Below, one piece after another: positions 44,584 to 45,701 of a DNA stretch of 45,701 bases. The notes beneath the pieces are model-generated. The model ran no database searches. It was not told where the DNA came from and saw nothing but the letters and a program-made list of their open reading frames with translations. Position 1 is the first letter of the stretch. Each line of letters starts with the position of its first letter. Both the position numbers and the translations under genes were made by a program. The stretch comes from Sphaerochaeta sp. Lineage in GTDB: Bacteria; Spirochaetota; Spirochaetia; Sphaerochaetales; Sphaerochaetaceae. The DNA lies in assembly GCA_004294855.1 (NCBI GenBank), contig SHOI01000003.1, positions 1,264 to 46,964 on the forward strand, given 5' to 3'.

Positions 44584-45701
44584 ACGATGTCACGATGAGG
44601 AGTCTTTACCAGAACACCCATTCGACTGCAGGTGTACGCCGCTCCGAAGGAGGCGACGTATGTATCGATGAGAATGCCGACACCGTTGAGAATCGGCATC
44701 AATGCAACCATCGACATGTGAGCTCCGTAGAGATCGATCTTGAGGAAGTTGAGGGTGAGGGTGGTGATGAAGAAGACCTCAAACCCCACGTACAAAGGAC
44801 TGACGAAGGAGAAGAGCGCCGAAGCGAGGGCGATGGTGAGAAGAATCATGTCTTCGGGCACGCTTCCCGTCGCCGCATAGATCATCGTCAGCGTCGCGAG
44901 GGTCGAGACGAGCGCGGAGCCGCCCCTGCCGATCAAGGTATAGATCGGAATCGCCGTTCCGCTGACCCGCTTCTGGACACTGAGGTTTTGTCTTGCTAGG
45001 CTCATCGTGGCCGGGGTGGTGAAGAAGATCGAGCCGGTGAACATCCCGGCAAGGGCGGGAGCGAGCATCCGGTACAGAATCCGATAGGGGTTCACCGAAA
45101 AGAGGGAGAAGATCGCAAGAAGAAGCGGCAGAATGACGAAGAGGGCGAGAAGCACCCCAAGACCCAAGATCATCAAGAACGGCAACATCACGAAGACGGT
45201 GCCTTCCTTGGCGACGGAGATCAGCCAATGGGAAGAGATGAAGAAGAGAAAGATCGCTCCACATTGGGCCCACGCTCTGGCGAGCCGGAAGAAGGTCTCG
45301 CTGAAGGAGTTCATGACGACATAGGCGGGACGGATGATCTCGACGTTCGGCTTTAAAAACCACCCGAGGAAGAAGGCGATGATGATCACCGGCAGGAGAA
45401 AACCCTCCGCTTTCACCAGCGTGTAGAAGGGGTTGACGATCGTAAGGTGTCCCAGAAAGGTGGAGAACGATTGCAATCCGACACTTGAAAAGGTGCCGGG
45501 GTCCGTTCCCGCCGAAGAGGAGGCGGGGAACGGCAAGGGCAGGAAGCGGAAGACCGCCGCTGCGCTCAAGACAAGGAGCAGGGTGGAAAAAACACTCCAG
45601 AACACGGTGGTTCGAGCAAACGTGCAGCCTTTGCCGTCTTTCCGCAAGGAAGCGATGCCGGCGGAGAAGCTGAAAAAAACCAAAGGAATGAGGATGAACC
45701 C
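44580..45701 (-). CDS. Dicarboxylate/amino acid:cation symporter, DAACS family (5' partial)
   Basis: Sodium- or proton-coupled glutamate/aspartate/dicarboxylate transporter (SDF family). The visible part starts GFILIPLVFFSFSAGI at the window edge, which is within the second or third helix of family members, so about 60 N-terminal residues lie outside. Serine-rich and re-entrant loop regions appear at TTPATMSLARQNLS and the C-terminal half ends ...NGVGILIDTYVASFGAAYTCS, where family members have the NMDGTA and conserved Asp sites in modified form. The track ATG at 45683 is internal. Confidence 0.87.
   Translation of the reverse strand, partial: GFILIPLVFFSFSAGIASLRKDGKGCTFARTTVFWSVFSTLLLVLSAAAVFRFLPLPFPASSSAGTDPGTFSSVGLQSFSTFLGHLTIVNPFYTLVKAEGFLLPVIIIAFFLGWFLKPNVEIIRPAYVVMNSFSETFFRLARAWAQCGAIFLFFISSHWLISVAKEGTVFVMLPFLMILGLGVLLALFVILPLLLAIFSLFSVNPYRILYRMLAPALAGMFTGSIFFTTPATMSLARQNLSVQKRVSGTAIPIYTLIGRGGSALVSTLATLTMIYAATGSVPEDMILLTIALASALFSFVSPLYVGFEVFFITTLTLNFLKIDLYGAHMSMVALMPILNGVGILIDTYVASFGAAYTCSRMGVLVKTPHRDIV

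Overview
The window is an origin-proximal stretch of a bacterial chromosome, most likely from an anaerobic spirochaete, possibly of the Sphaerochaeta group. The case is indirect: a YidC with the large Gram-negative type periplasmic domain, MurA with Asp in place of the catalytic Cys (as in Borrelia), a cyclophilin-FKBP fusion of a kind known from Treponema denticola, a flavodiiron oxygen/NO reductase, and an oxygen-sensitive class III ribonucleotide reductase. There are no rRNA, tRNA, phage, IS or CRISPR signatures. The taxonomic call is an inference and no search was run.

Layout. 1-9.6 kb is a mixed housekeeping/accessory block: a PepD-like dipeptidase (5' cut by the window edge), a flavodiiron protein, a YgjP-type metalloprotease, a lysine exporter LysO, a TraB/PrgY protein, a cassette of two membrane proteins with an M20 peptidase, and an acyltransferase. 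9.7-13.7 kb (minus strand) is parA-parB-cyclophilin/FKBP-radA, with a divergent NifU-domain gene. 14.05-14.73 kb is non-coding and carries two parS sites and a candidate small RNA. 14.7-19.3 kb is gyrB-gyrA (minus). 19.5-26.8 kb is dnaA-[oriC]-dnaN-recF-dciA (DUF721)-rpmH-rnpA-yidC-jag (plus). The dnaA-dnaN gap has several DnaA boxes, a DnaA-trio-like triplet run and an AT-rich stretch, so it is the likely origin. 26.8-29.8 kb is nrdDG behind a cobalamin riboswitch and a probable NrdR box. 29.8-32.1 kb (minus) is an adenosine-kinase-like gene and metK, whose leader looks like a switchable RNA. 32.2-33.4 kb is murA. 33.45-33.8 kb is non-coding with a second cluster of DnaA boxes. 33.8-37.3 kb (minus) is a truncated sigma-54-type AAA+ protein, rsmE and ctpA. 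37.3-41.7 kb is lgt-pepP-gpmI. 41.8-43.8 kb is an SF1 helicase with an unusual N-terminus. 43.8-45.7 kb (minus) is a dicarboxylate/amino-acid symporter (5' cut by the edge) and a small membrane protein.

How it works together. The core is one replication/segregation/envelope unit: DnaA, DnaN, RecF, DciA, gyrase, ParABS, RadA, and YidC/Jag with RNase P protein and L34. Around it sit nucleotide supply (NrdDG), methyl-group metabolism (MetK plus adenosine kinase), cell-envelope steps (MurA, Lgt, CtpA) and peptide/amino-acid turnover (PepD, M20, PepP, LysO, DAACS).

The most unusual signals are regulatory. About ten genes, including dnaA, parA, murA, lgt and ctpA, have a sigma-70-type -10 box only 6-9 nt before the ATG and no useful Shine-Dalgarno, implying widespread leaderless mRNAs. 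The metK leader has two mutually exclusive stems, one burying the ribosome site, and matches no SAM riboswitch class I recognise. A promoter-to-terminator unit of about 230 nt beside gyrA encloses a parS site. A DnaA-box cluster lies about 12.5 kb from oriC.
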